A DNA stretch of 53,308 bases, taken from positions 1 through 53,308 of the forward strand of contig JAGHCW010000226.1 of the NCBI GenBank assembly GCA_021160245.1, read 5' to 3'. The stretch is from a bacterium (GTDB lineage: Bacteria; B130-G9). The notes beneath the pieces were generated by a model. It made no database searches. It had not been told where the DNA came from and saw only the letters and a program-made list of their open reading frames with translations. Below, in pieces: positions 16,618-25,573 of this stretch (position 1 is its first letter; each line of letters begins with the position of its first letter). The position numbers and the translations under genes were made by a program.

Positions 16618-17454
16618 ATGGAAGTAGAACAGACTGTATCTTGGGGAGTAGCCTTCTTGGCGGGGCTGGCTAGCTTCTTCTCGCCTTGCGTTCTGCCCCT
16701 TGTCCCATCGTATCTAGCTTTTATCACGGGTCTTTCACTTACTGAGCTGAAAGATGAGAAGAAGTCATTCAGGATCAGAAGAACAACGCTCATAAACACG
16801 CTTTGCTTCATACTTGGCTTCAGCACGGTATTCGTCGCGCTGGGCGCCGGAGCAAGCAAGATCGGCGAGCTGCTGCTGACGCACATGGACATTATCGGCA
16901 AGGTAGCCGGCGTCATCGTCGTCATCTTTGGTCTCTATGTCATGGGTATCTTGAAGCTGAACTTTTTGAGCAAGCACAAGCAGATGGAGGTCTCCAGCAA
17001 ACCCACCGGTTATATCGGAGCATTCCTCGTTGGGCTGGCCTTCGCCTTTGGCTGGACACCGTGCGTCGGGCCGATACTGGGGGCGATCCTCCTATACGCC
17101 AGTCAGTCAGGCCGGATGTCAGAGGGCATCTACCTCCTTATCTTTTACTCACTCGGCATGGGCATCCCCTTCCTTCTCACGTCGCTTGCAGTCGACTCCG
17201 CGCTCGGCTATTTCACCAAGATCAAAAAGCACATGCGCACGATAAACATCTGCGCCGGCATCCTCTTGATCCTCGTTGGCGTAATGATCTTCACCGGCTC
17301 GCTCTCGACGATCATCAATGAATACTTGGTCCCGGATTTCGGTGACGAGGAGTTCATGGACGAGGAGATGCCTCCACCTATTGAAGACGAAATGGGGCAG
17401 TTTGAGGGGGATTCCACATCATCTCCAGGCTCTGCCGCAACTGTGGCGCCATGA
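16618..17454 (+). CDS. ccdA: CcdA/DsbD-type thiol-disulfide electron transporter
   Basis: An inner-membrane protein passing reducing equivalents from cytoplasmic thioredoxin to periplasmic thiol proteins, for cytochrome c assembly or disulfide control. 278 residues with about six membrane segments. The two redox cysteines are in their signature contexts: FSPCVLPLVPSY (Cys24) and GWTPCVGPILG (Cys149). The last 45 residues are an added acidic/proline tail (DEEFMDEEMPPPIEDE) not typical of CcdA. No cytochrome c synthesis genes are adjacent. Its ATGA overlaps the next gene. Confidence 0.92.
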   Translation: MEVEQTVSWGVAFLAGLASFFSPCVLPLVPSYLAFITGLSLTELKDEKKSFRIRRTTLINTLCFILGFSTVFVALGAGASKIGELLLTHMDIIGKVAGVIVVIFGLYVMGILKLNFLSKHKQMEVSSKPTGYIGAFLVGLAFAFGWTPCVGPILGAILLYASQSGRMSEGIYLLIFYSLGMGIPFLLTSLAVDSALGYFTKIKKHMRTINICAGILLILVGVMIFTGSLSTIINEYLVPDFGDEEFMDEEMPPPIEDEMGQFEGDSTSSPGSAATVAP

Positions 17455-18395
17455 CAATGACGCACAAGCGCTCGATGCGAACGCTCAAGACCGCAGCTTG
17501 CGCAATCATTCTGTTCGTTTTTGCATCGTGTTGCGCGGCAAGTCTAGTCAAAGGCTCCGGCCGCAGCTCGATAACTGACGCCTCGGGAAAGCGGGTTAGG
17601 GTGCTATTGGATGCCAAGAGGATTGTGTCCTTGGCGCCAAATATCACCGAGATTCTCTTTGCGCTCGGTCTGGGCGAGCGCGTTGTTGGAGTTAGCAGCT
17701 TCAGCAATTATCCACCGGCTGCGAATGCTCTTCCGAATGTCGGAGGCTTTTCGAGTCCGAACTTGGAGGCAATCGTCAGCCTCTCGCCGGACATCGTAAT
17801 CGCTACGATGGATGGGAATCCTAAGCGCGAGGTTGAGAAGCTCAGAGCGCTTGGGATACAGGTCTTCTGCATATTTCCGAATGATATTTCGGGGTTGATC
17901 AAGTCGATAGACCTGCTGGGGCAGGTCCTAAGCTGTGGGGACGCGGCGCGCGAGCTGAGCGACAATATCCAATCCTATATCGCTCTTTTGAAGCGGAAGG
18001 CGGAGACACTCGTCAAGGCCGGCAGGTCGCCGAAGGTCCTGGTGGCGCTTGACTACAAGCCGATCATAAGCGCAAGTGGGCAGACCTTTCTGGGCCAGCT
18101 TGTGGCAATTGCCGGGGGAACCAACATCATCGGAGACTCACCACTACGCTATCCCAAGGTCAGCCTTGAGGCAATTGCAGCGGCAGCTCCTGACGTCATC
18201 TTGCTCACAGGACACGGCAGTCAGAAAACGCTGCTGAAGGAACTTCGTGAATCAAAGAGATGGAGGAGCATCCCGGCCGTCAAGAATGGCCGAGTTCATC
18301 TTCTCGATCCTGACCTAACGACCCGTCCGGGACCAAGAACCCCCGGGGGACTTAGGGAGATATTCTCCAAACTCTTCCCAGAAGAAGTCGAATAG
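17451..18395 (+). CDS. BtuF-like ABC transporter substrate-binding lipoprotein
   Basis: A 314-residue periplasmic metal-chelate (cobalamin, siderophore or heme type) binding protein. It starts at the ATGA overlap with ccdA. Residues 1-30 are a signal peptide ending in a Cys-containing FASCC that could be a lipobox. The rest is the helical-backbone receptor fold: RIVSLAPNITEILFALGLGE, GVSSFSNYPP, NLEAIVSLSPDIVIA, and near the C-terminus AAAPDVILLTGHG. No permease or ATPase subunit is in the window, so the ligand is not determined. Co-transcription with ccdA hints at metal or heme handling, but this is inference. Confidence 0.88.
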   Translation: MTMTHKRSMRTLKTAACAIILFVFASCCAASLVKGSGRSSITDASGKRVRVLLDAKRIVSLAPNITEILFALGLGERVVGVSSFSNYPPAANALPNVGGFSSPNLEAIVSLSPDIVIATMDGNPKREVEKLRALGIQVFCIFPNDISGLIKSIDLLGQVLSCGDAARELSDNIQSYIALLKRKAETLVKAGRSPKVLVALDYKPIISASGQTFLGQLVAIAGGTNIIGDSPLRYPKVSLEAIAAAAPDVILLTGHGSQKTLLKELRESKRWRSIPAVKNGRVHLLDPDLTTRPGPRTPGGLREIFSKLFPEEVE

Positions 18396-18452
18396 ACCAA
18401 CGGCTTGACGATTCACGCATCAAAAAACATTTTAGCAGGAGGGTTAAGGGCA

Positions 18453-19010
18453 ATGGCAAAACTTAAGATCAAAGCCACGGCCATGGGCATGCCGATGAGC
18501 TGTGTGGTCGTAACCTCTTATGAGCCTAAGCGCGGCGGAAACATGATCACACTCGCATATTGCGCTCCGGTGAATGCTGACCCGCCATTGATAGCTATTT
18601 CGGTCAGACCAAGCAGATACTCATACGCTCTCATCAAGAATGAGAGAGAATTCGCAGTGAACGTCCCTTTTGCGGAGCAGGCGAGGGAGGTGGACTTAGC
18701 CGGCGTGATCTCCGGAAAAAACGTGGACAAATTTGACCTCTTGAAGCTGACAAGAGCCGATGCGAGCATTATCAAGGCGCCGCTAATAAAGGAGTTCCCG
18801 ATAAACATCGAGTGCAAGGTGATGGACTGTCTTGAGCTTCCCACACATCATCTCTTCATTGGTGAAGTCCTTGCCGTCCACGCGGACGAGGCGATCGTTA
18901 CGGAAGGAAACGTGTTGGCAAGTGACGCAATCCCTCTGATGATGTTCTGGAACCACAACTACTTTAGCATTGGGGAGAAGCTCGGCGACTTCGGATTCTC
19001 AAAGAGATAG
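18453..19010 (+). CDS. flavin reductase-like FMN-binding protein
   Basis: A 185-residue split-barrel flavoprotein of the flavin-reductase-like family: SCVVVTSYEPKRGGNMITLAYC, DPPLIAISVRPSRYSY and NEREFAVNVP are the usual FMN-contact segments. ATG 18453 is preferred to the upstream frame start at 18405 because AGGAGGG lies just before it. Relatives reduce FMN or serve as NADH:flavin oxidoreductases for partner monooxygenases; no partner is nearby. The short distance to the BtuF-like gene suggests one transcript. Confidence 0.88.
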   Translation: MAKLKIKATAMGMPMSCVVVTSYEPKRGGNMITLAYCAPVNADPPLIAISVRPSRYSYALIKNEREFAVNVPFAEQAREVDLAGVISGKNVDKFDLLKLTRADASIIKAPLIKEFPINIECKVMDCLELPTHHLFIGEVLAVHADEAIVTEGNVLASDAIPLMMFWNHNYFSIGEKLGDFGFSKR

Positions 19011-19044
19011 GTTAGGCAAGAAGTTGGAACTCGGCGGACAACCT

Positions 19045-19108
19045 GTAGGGGCAGGCCTTAGAAGCTGCCCGAATATACGAATGGGAGGAGAACAAGCCCC
19101 GCCCCTAC
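19045..19108. repeat. dispersed inverted repeat
   Basis: GTAGGGGC (19045-19052) and GCCCCTAC (19101-19108) are perfect inverted arms around a C/G-rich centre (GCAGGCC... CTGCCC... AAGCCCCGCC). This layout is typical of a dispersed intergenic element found in many uncultivated bacteria. A degraded relative may lie at 3258-3282. Confidence 0.6.
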
Positions 19109-19180
19109 AAGATGTAAATGCCCTTGTCCAGCTAGAATACGAGCAATATGGCAAATCCCCATGGGTGGATCGAGCTTGAT

Positions 19181-20401
19181 ATGAAGATGATTGTCCTAAT
19201 GGCGATCATCGCCTCGTTGACCGCCATTCTGTCAATGATAGCGACGGGTGCGCCCACAATCACAATCTACACTGACGCCGAGGCCTATTGCTACATTGAC
19301 ACAATTGAGGTCGCTCTCGCGGCCCAGAACTTCGATGCTGGCGTATCTGTATCCGTTTACATTGCCCTTTTGACGCCTAAGGGATGGATTTACACGTTGG
19401 GCCCTGGCGGCTGGAGTGGCAATTTAGAGCCGTGGATCGCGGATATCTACATCCCATGCCCATTCAACATGAATCCAACGCCCCTATGGTGGCTTGAGCT
19501 GCCATGTCAAATGCCGCCCATTGAAGATGTTGGCGACTACAATTTCGCCGCGTTGCTGACGTATGCGGGGACATTCGATTTTGTGAATCCCATAAGCTAT
19601 GCCCCATTTCGCATCAATGGCTCTTGCCCCGGAACCGACATCGATATGGTCTATGCCCTGGCCGGCTCATTCCTGATGGGTTCGCCTGTGGATGAGCAGT
19701 ATCGTCAAGAAAACGAGGGCCCACAGCGAACAGTGGCTATCTCGGAGTTCATGATGTCCGAAGTTGAGGTTACAGAGAGACAATGGGAAGATGTAATGGG
19801 CTGGAATGAGGAAGGCTTTTCTAAAGGCGATGATTATCCGGTCAGGTCAGTTACGTGGTTTGATTGTCTGCTATTCTGCAACAGGCTCTCTGAGGCCCAT
19901 GATTATGAGGCATGCTACATTATCGAGAACATCTCACAAAGCGGAGAACATATTGAATTCGCGGACGTTACGTGCGATTTCACTGCGGATGGCTACAGGC
20001 TACCCACCGAGGGCGAATGGGAGTTCGCATGCCGAGCGGGGACAACGACACGATATTATACAGGTGATTCTGACGCCTCGCTTTATCCGGCCGCGTGGCA
20101 TTATGGGAGCTCTGGGTCTGTGCATCACCCGGTCGGCGAGAAGGCGCCAAGTGCTTGGGGCCTTTATGACATGCACGGTAATCTCTGGGAGTGGTGCTGG
20201 GATTGGTATGATTCGGCCTATTATGGGACAGCGCCGGACCCCGGCCTCAATCCGACAGGGCCCGGCGCCGGCGCCACCCGCGTCATTCGAGGCGGCGGCT
20301 GGAACTGCCTCCCTCGATACTGCCGCTCAGCCTACCGCAACAGCGTTACTCCGGGCCAGCGGTTTGGCAGCGTTGGCTTTCGAGTCGTGAGGCAACCATA
20401 A
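19181..20401 (+). CDS. secreted FGE/SUMF1-fold protein with N-terminal beta domain
   Basis: 406 residues. ATG 19181 puts a signal peptide (MKMIVLMAIIASLTAIL) at the N-terminus; the frame is open to 19148. Residues about 30-145 form a beta-rich domain with WWLELPCQMPP that resembles the C-terminal domains of the 2410-residue protein at 36052-43284. From about 150 comes a complete formylglycine-generating-enzyme fold: GSFLMGSPVDE, SEVEVTERQWEDVMG, YRLPTEGEWEFACRAGTTT, GLYDMHGNLWEWCWDWY, RVIRGGGWNCLPRYCRSAYR. The last segment keeps two cysteines in a C-x4-C spacing, as in true FGE active sites, but no sulfatase is adjacent. Its role may be enzymatic or purely binding. Confidence 0.88.
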   Translation: MKMIVLMAIIASLTAILSMIATGAPTITIYTDAEAYCYIDTIEVALAAQNFDAGVSVSVYIALLTPKGWIYTLGPGGWSGNLEPWIADIYIPCPFNMNPTPLWWLELPCQMPPIEDVGDYNFAALLTYAGTFDFVNPISYAPFRINGSCPGTDIDMVYALAGSFLMGSPVDEQYRQENEGPQRTVAISEFMMSEVEVTERQWEDVMGWNEEGFSKGDDYPVRSVTWFDCLLFCNRLSEAHDYEACYIIENISQSGEHIEFADVTCDFTADGYRLPTEGEWEFACRAGTTTRYYTGDSDASLYPAAWHYGSSGSVHHPVGEKAPSAWGLYDMHGNLWEWCWDWYDSAYYGTAPDPGLNPTGPGAGATRVIRGGGWNCLPRYCRSAYRNSVTPGQRFGSVGFRVVRQP

Positions 20402-20408
20402 TTGGGGT

Positions 20409-21074
20409 ATGATGATGAAAGACTTTGATAAAGAGAGCATAACTGAGCGCGCGGAGCGACTTGACACGGCTTGCACGACGCTGTCTGAGAACTACCCAAA
20501 CGCCAGGCTGAAGCTCAGGTTTGAAAGCCCCCTTCAGCTGCTCATAGCATCTATACTCGCCGCGCAATGTCGTGATGAGCGTGTCAATGAGGTAACGCTT
20601 GAGCTCTTCAGTAAATATCGGACGGTCGCGGATTTTGCCAATGCCGAAATGGAACGCCTGCAGGAGGATATCGCCAGCATTCCGCTCTTTAGGCGCAAAG
20701 CTGCCACAATAAGGAGCTGCTGCCAGACGCTAATCGAAGACCACGGAGGCGAGGTCCCGTCGGACTTAAACGCCCTGACAGCTGTCAAGGGGATTGGTCG
20801 CAAGACGGCAAACATGGTCTTGGGCAACGCGTTCGGCATACCTGCCATCATCGTTGACACCCATGTTCTTCGGATTGCCAATCGACTCGGGCTTTCGCAA
20901 GAGAGCGACAGGGACAAAGTCGAGCAAGATCTGATGAGACTGCTGCCGAAGGAGAGGTGGACGCGCCTCGGGCACCTCTTCGCGGAATTCGGACGCGAGA
21001 TATGCAAGGCGCCAAAGGCCAAATGTCTTGTCTGCCCGATTGGTCGGCTTTGCCCATCACACAAGATTTTATAG
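20409..21074 (+). CDS. nth: endonuclease III
   Basis: A DNA glycosylase/AP lyase removing oxidised pyrimidines. 221 residues. The helix-hairpin-helix LTAVKGIGRKTANMVLG contains the catalytic Lys132, and Asp150 lies in VDTHVLRIANRLGL. Four cysteines (199, 206, 209, 215) have the C-x6-C-x2-C-x5-C spacing of the [4Fe-4S] cluster. The start is ATG 20409, the first of three consecutive ATG-type codons (MMMK). Confidence 0.97.
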   Translation: MMMKDFDKESITERAERLDTACTTLSENYPNARLKLRFESPLQLLIASILAAQCRDERVNEVTLELFSKYRTVADFANAEMERLQEDIASIPLFRRKAATIRSCCQTLIEDHGGEVPSDLNALTAVKGIGRKTANMVLGNAFGIPAIIVDTHVLRIANRLGLSQESDRDKVEQDLMRLLPKERWTRLGHLFAEFGREICKAPKAKCLVCPIGRLCPSHKIL

Positions 21075-21084
21075 GGTCAATCCG

Positions 21085-22101
21085 ATGAGATCACAGCACG
21101 ACACGTTCATACTCGAGAATATACCCATGGTCCTCGAGGACCAGGGATGTTGCTCGCTGATCCTCTCACTCCAGGCAGCCCTGAAATACCTAGGCATTCC
21201 CCTAGACTATGATTACTTAATGGGCATGTCCGGCGCGGGCTTCATGTTTTACGCCGATGAGAATAGCGAGACTAGCCTCTGGTGCGAGGCCCAACGGCAC
21301 GCCCAAATCGCTCATGTGGGCGACGCTGTGGGCTTTGACACGCACACGATCTGCTGCGACAAATCGCTTTTCGACATGGACCCGGAAGGCCATTTTTACA
21401 GAATATTCGGCGCAGAAGTTGCGAAGAGCCTCAAGATAGGGCGCCCCATTCTAGCCTTCGGATGCCTCGGGAACCCAGAATGGGAGATAATCGCCGGCCT
21501 GGAAAACGGTCGCCTCCTCTGCCGGAGTATGCGCAATCCCCAGTCCGGAAGCGGCCTTGCTGACCATATCCAACCCTATGAGGTAAACACGTCATGGCCG
21601 GTTATGATGATCACTATCGGTGACATAAGGGAGCGTCTGAACGACCTTGAGGCTATTGCCAGAGCGATTAAAAAAGCGATCGATATGACTCTAAGCTCTA
21701 GGCGCATTTCTAACAATGAGTCGCGGGCAGATGCCGCGGGCTTGTCGATTATGGGTCCCGACGCCTTTGCGTTATGGGCCAAGCGACTTGCCGACAAACC
21801 GACAGCTAGAGCCATATTGGGTCACCAGAGGGTGCTTAAGACGTTACTGGACGCTCGTATCTCGCTTAAGCGATTCCTCAGGTGGGTAGGACTTCAGCAG
21901 AACGCGAAGCACACGCCGGCAGTGAAATCCATCGAGAACTGCTTCCAAGAGACGGTTGACGTCCTGATGTCAGTTGATCTCTCGCATGAGGCGATGGCAG
22001 ACAGCGATTCGCGGCAGAAGGTTGTCCAAGAGATCGAATCGCTGCGCGCAATTGAGGCCTCGGCTTTCATGGCCCTTGAGGACCTTCACAAAAGCCTCTA
22101 G
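21085..22101 (+). CDS. C39-like/BtrH_N-type hypothetical protein
   Basis: 338 residues starting at ATG 21085, 10 bases after nth; the frame opens earlier inside nth. The N-terminus (LEDQGCCSLILSLQAALKYLG, then YDYLMGMSGAGFMFY) matches the papain-like fold of peptidase C39-like and butirosin BtrH N-terminal domains, with a Cys and nearby Ser where the nucleophile is expected. The rest contains GRPILAFG and a helical C-terminus. There is no signal peptide, so it is cytoplasmic. In BtrH, this fold transfers acyl groups rather than cutting peptides; which activity applies here is open. Confidence 0.6.
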   Translation: MRSQHDTFILENIPMVLEDQGCCSLILSLQAALKYLGIPLDYDYLMGMSGAGFMFYADENSETSLWCEAQRHAQIAHVGDAVGFDTHTICCDKSLFDMDPEGHFYRIFGAEVAKSLKIGRPILAFGCLGNPEWEIIAGLENGRLLCRSMRNPQSGSGLADHIQPYEVNTSWPVMMITIGDIRERLNDLEAIARAIKKAIDMTLSSRRISNNESRADAAGLSIMGPDAFALWAKRLADKPTARAILGHQRVLKTLLDARISLKRFLRWVGLQQNAKHTPAVKSIENCFQETVDVLMSVDLSHEAMADSDSRQKVVQEIESLRAIEASAFMALEDLHKSL

Positions 22102-22401
22102 CTGAATGGTTGCGGGGGAGTTTTCAGGCGGTAGTGTCCCCATTTCATCCTTTTGTGACAGCTTCGTTGAAGACCGACCGATAAGATGATTCACCACAGA
22201 GACAAAGAGTTCCACAGAGATGAGGCGGAATTTGGCTCGCCGTGAACAGCTAGCAGCTTGATCATATCAGACCGCCAACTCTCTCCGCGGCTCCGTGGCA
22301 ATCCACGAATGTGACGGCATCCTTTTTCTTGCCTCAGCAATATGCACGTGTTATCCATATCTGATGTATTGCTCGAGATTCCAATCGAATAAGGACACTG
22401 C
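22102..22401. other. 300-bp intergenic region with inverted repeat
   Basis: There is no gene. TTCACCACAGAGACAAAGAG (22190-22209) and CTCTCCGCGGCTCCGTGGCA (22281-22300) form imperfect inverted arms of a widely dispersed intergenic element (CACCACAGAGACACAGAG type). No convincing promoter is seen for the following gene. Confidence 0.55.
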
Positions 22402-24432
22402 ATGAGGCGCTGCTTATTCTTCATCTTTCTGGGTTGCATATTATTCGGCGTCCTATCCGGCTGTCTCCATGCGAGTGATGGATACGTCTGGCCGCTTGAG
22501 AAGAGGTTCGGTTTCAGCGGGACTTTTGGCGAGTATCGGGGAAGCTGGCTTCATTCGGGCATTGACCTGAAGACTGGTGGTGTTACGGGCCTGAAAGTGC
22601 TTGCTATCGGCGATGGCGTCATCTATCGGCTGTCGGTGAAGTATCGCGGCTTTGGCAATACTCTCTATATCCGCCATCCGGACGGCCTAATATCCGTATA
22701 TGCCCACCTCAAGAGCTTTGAGAACAAGACGCTGGGCCTTGAGGATATTGTCGCAAAGCGGCGAAAGGATACTGGAGAGCGCTATCCCGGCAATATATTC
22801 ATCGAGATTCCCGTCAAGAAAGGGCAACTAATAGCCTATTCTGGCGAGAGTGGACTTGGCTTTCCCCATCTTCATCTTGAAATCAGGCGAGGTGAGGCGC
22901 GGCCTATTAACCCGATGTCGGTGCTTCGGCAGCGCGACCGTTCGGCGCCTGTCATCAAGAGGTTCATCCTTAGCCCGTTGGGGCCGGATTCGCTCGTTGA
23001 CGGGACTCACAATGACGTCAACGTTTGGCTGAAGGACGGCGCCCGCGACGAGAACCGCTCAAAGTCTGTCCCAGTGGTTTCTGGCCGATTTCTGGTCTTG
23101 CTGAACACCTTTGACACGATTTCTGCGGGCAACCAATGCGGCGTTCACAGGATCGAGCTCCGTTTGGACAGGAAGCTCATCTATTCTATGCGCCTCGATG
23201 AGCTCGAATACGGCAAGGACAATCACCGCGCAGGCCTCGTATATGATCACCAGTATGCTCATTTCCGCCCAATGAGCTACGTCTATAACCTGCACAATAG
23301 ATACGATGCTCAAAAACCAGGCGAGGTTTCTTGCCAAGACAAGGGGATACTCGACTTCTCGGAGCGTCGGGGCCTTCACATGCTTATGGTCAAGGTTTGG
23401 GACGATGCGGGAAATATGTCCAGCGCAAGGATTGAGATTAAATCAGAGGCCCAGCGCGATGAAGAGACACGGCCACCGGAGTGGCTTATTGAGCTCAATG
23501 CCCTACGCCCCCAGCCGCTTCTGGTTGAGGCATTCGACGACTTCGTCAGGATATGGAGCCAAGTGCCCAAACCAGGGCCAAATAGATATTCTGTGCCGGC
23601 GAGCGCCAAGATTGTCGCCAAATGGTCTGATGGAGAACGGCTCTCGCTTTTGCCAGCAAGTACATCGCGTGAATGGCTTTCGTTCTTATTGCCCAGTCGT
23701 GAGAAGGTTGAAGGTCAGATCGACCTACAAATCACATCTGGAGAATCGGGCGCCAAGAGCTCGCACCACCCAAATCGCTTGGTTTTCGCCGTTCCCAAGA
23801 GAGGAGGGGTGCTTGAGACAAACGACATGAAGATCGAATTTCCATCGGGCTCGTTGTATAAAGACCAGGTATTTGCCATTCACAAGATGAACGCCAAACA
23901 AACGCCCGGCTTGCCCATTGTCTATGGAGTTGTGAACAAGTTCGCTCCCGAGGGGATACCGCTCGAGCGGAAAGTAACCGTCTCATTCATCTGTCCCGAT
24001 GACCTTCCGGACAGGGATATGGCCCGTTGCGGCGTCTATGAATACAACCCGAAGAAGAGAACATGGAGTTACAAGGACAACCAATCTGCCGGCCCAAGGA
24101 CGGTTGCGGCCGACGTGCGCTACCTATCTGTCTTCGGCCTATTGGTGGACAAGGTGACCCCTCGCATAAAACTGCAAAGGCCCAAAGACCGCGACTCCCT
24201 CAAAGGCGGTTCCAATCGCCTCGTTGTCAAGATATCGGACGTCGGCTCTGGGATAGACTACCGCAAGACGACCGCCACGATAGATGGCGTGCCAATCGAC
24301 GTGGAATATGATCCGGATCGCCTAACGCTGAAGGGGTGGTTTAACCTGCGGCGACTTGAGGGAAAGCATGTCATCTCGATCATCGCAACCGACAAAGCAG
24401 GCAACAAGAAAGAGCTGAAGAGGACCTTCTAG
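22402..24432 (+). CDS. M23 family metallopeptidase lipoprotein
   Basis: 676 residues with a lipoprotein signal (ILFGVLSGC, Cys21). Residues about 28-175 are a LytM/M23 peptidase domain: HSGIDLK supplies the zinc ligands His51 and Asp55, and PHLHLEIR supplies His156/His158. M23 enzymes cut peptidoglycan cross-bridges or act as amidase activators. The remaining 500 residues are extracytoplasmic beta-sandwich-like modules, including a C-terminal Ig-like unit reading DVGSGIDYRKTTATIDG and ISIIATDKAGNKKE. They probably bind the wall or a partner. The zinc site is complete, so it is likely active. It stands alone, ending 21 bp from the convergent pdxA. Confidence 0.93.
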   Translation: MRRCLFFIFLGCILFGVLSGCLHASDGYVWPLEKRFGFSGTFGEYRGSWLHSGIDLKTGGVTGLKVLAIGDGVIYRLSVKYRGFGNTLYIRHPDGLISVYAHLKSFENKTLGLEDIVAKRRKDTGERYPGNIFIEIPVKKGQLIAYSGESGLGFPHLHLEIRRGEARPINPMSVLRQRDRSAPVIKRFILSPLGPDSLVDGTHNDVNVWLKDGARDENRSKSVPVVSGRFLVLLNTFDTISAGNQCGVHRIELRLDRKLIYSMRLDELEYGKDNHRAGLVYDHQYAHFRPMSYVYNLHNRYDAQKPGEVSCQDKGILDFSERRGLHMLMVKVWDDAGNMSSARIEIKSEAQRDEETRPPEWLIELNALRPQPLLVEAFDDFVRIWSQVPKPGPNRYSVPASAKIVAKWSDGERLSLLPASTSREWLSFLLPSREKVEGQIDLQITSGESGAKSSHHPNRLVFAVPKRGGVLETNDMKIEFPSGSLYKDQVFAIHKMNAKQTPGLPIVYGVVNKFAPEGIPLERKVTVSFICPDDLPDRDMARCGVYEYNPKKRTWSYKDNQSAGPRTVAADVRYLSVFGLLVDKVTPRIKLQRPKDRDSLKGGSNRLVVKISDVGSGIDYRKTTATIDGVPIDVEYDPDRLTLKGWFNLRRLEGKHVISIIATDKAGNKKELKRTF

Positions 24433-24453
24433 CCCTACATGCCAACGGCGGCG

Positions 24454-25479
24454 CTATTTCCGCTGGAGCGCACGCAGCATCCGGTCGGCAAGCAGCAGCG
24501 ATTCCACCATACTCGTCGCGTCGGCAAACCACTTTCCGGCAATATCATTGGCTGTCCCATGCGAGACTGACACCCGAACGACCGGCAGTCCAACGGTTAC
24601 GTTGACAGCGTGCTTGAAGTCGGCCATTTTCACAGGAATCAAGCCCTGATCATGGTACATTGCGAGTATCGCATCGAACTTCGCCGCCGTGGACGGGACA
24701 AAGACGGTGTCCGCGGGAAATGGGCCCTGAACGTCAATACCCTCCGCTCTCGCCCTTTTGATGGCCGGCATTATCGCCTCGAGCTCCTCGCTTCCGAAAA
24801 CGCCCTCCTCTCCGGCGTGGGGATTCAGCCCACAGACAGCGATCTTCGGCCTTGCGACGCCAAACAACCTCGTCAAGGTGCGCTCAGCGAGAAGTATGAG
24901 GCGCAAGACGTTCTCCGTCGTAACTTTTGGAGCGACGTCGGCAAGGGCGATGTGCGTTGTGAGCAGGAAGATACGCAAACTGCCGCTGACAAACATCATG
25001 GCGTAATCGCGAACGCCCATTGCGCTCGCGATGAGACCGGTGTGACCTGAGAATTTGAAGCCGGCGTCACAAATCGCCTTCTTGGAGACCGGCGCCGTTG
25101 CCAGAGCAGAAACCGAGCCATCCTTGCAGAGCTCAATCGCGGCAAGAATGTACTCAATCGCCGCTTTGCCGGTGAACATATCCGGCTTTCCATAAACCAG
25201 GGCATCTCGCTCAACGTTCGCAAGATCGAGCACGCAAAGGCTCTTAGGACTGTCATGGACAAGTCTTAGAACCTGTGCCACCTCATCCCTGCCTATCGCT
25301 TTGAGATCAATATTCAAGCCCATATCCGACGATACGGCCTGAAGCAACGCCAGATCGCCAACTACGAATAGCCGAAGTGATACTCCTCGCGCAAGCAGCT
25401 CGGCATGCGCCTTTAGTACAACCTCGGGCCCGATCCCGGCAGGATCGCCCATTGTTATGGCTATGATTTGATCGCTCAT
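24454..25479 (-). CDS. pdxA: 4-hydroxythreonine-4-phosphate dehydrogenase
   Basis: It oxidises 4-phosphohydroxy-L-threonine in the deoxyxylulose-dependent route to pyridoxal phosphate. 341 residues: MGDPAGIGPEV at the N-terminus; metal-binding histidines in FSGHTGLIASAMG and MYHDQGLIPVKM; CGLNPHAGEEGVFGSEE; VSVSHGTANDIAGK near the end. It is the last of a minus-strand run with the COG2403-like gene upstream. A pdxJ gene is not in the window. Confidence 0.95.
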   Translation of the reverse strand: MSDQIIAITMGDPAGIGPEVVLKAHAELLARGVSLRLFVVGDLALLQAVSSDMGLNIDLKAIGRDEVAQVLRLVHDSPKSLCVLDLANVERDALVYGKPDMFTGKAAIEYILAAIELCKDGSVSALATAPVSKKAICDAGFKFSGHTGLIASAMGVRDYAMMFVSGSLRIFLLTTHIALADVAPKVTTENVLRLILLAERTLTRLFGVARPKIAVCGLNPHAGEEGVFGSEELEAIMPAIKRARAEGIDVQGPFPADTVFVPSTAAKFDAILAMYHDQGLIPVKMADFKHAVNVTVGLPVVRVSVSHGTANDIAGKWFADATSMVESLLLADRMLRALQRK

Positions 25480-25528
25480 CTCACAACAGGAATCATGAAC
25501 GTCTATTCAAATTGAATCGGACATACTA

Positions 25529-25551
25529 GGGGCGATTTGCTGAATCGCCCC
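25529..25551. repeat. 9-bp inverted repeat
   Basis: GGGGCGATT, a 5-nt loop and AATCGCCCC form a perfect 9-bp stem in the gap between the COG2403-like gene and pdxA. There is no U-run in the transcription direction, so a processing or attenuation hairpin, or a repeat, is more likely than an intrinsic terminator. Confidence 0.6.
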
Positions 25552-25573
25552 CCATCCAAAATGTCGCGACTTC

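Noticed and set aside
21085-22101. C39-like gene as the maturation protease for the 39-residue peptides
   Set aside because: It is 24 kb away on the other strand, lacks a transporter domain and resembles BtrH_N at least as well.
25529-25551. Intrinsic terminator between the COG2403-like gene and pdxA
   Set aside because: A good stem exists, but no T-run follows on the transcribed strand.
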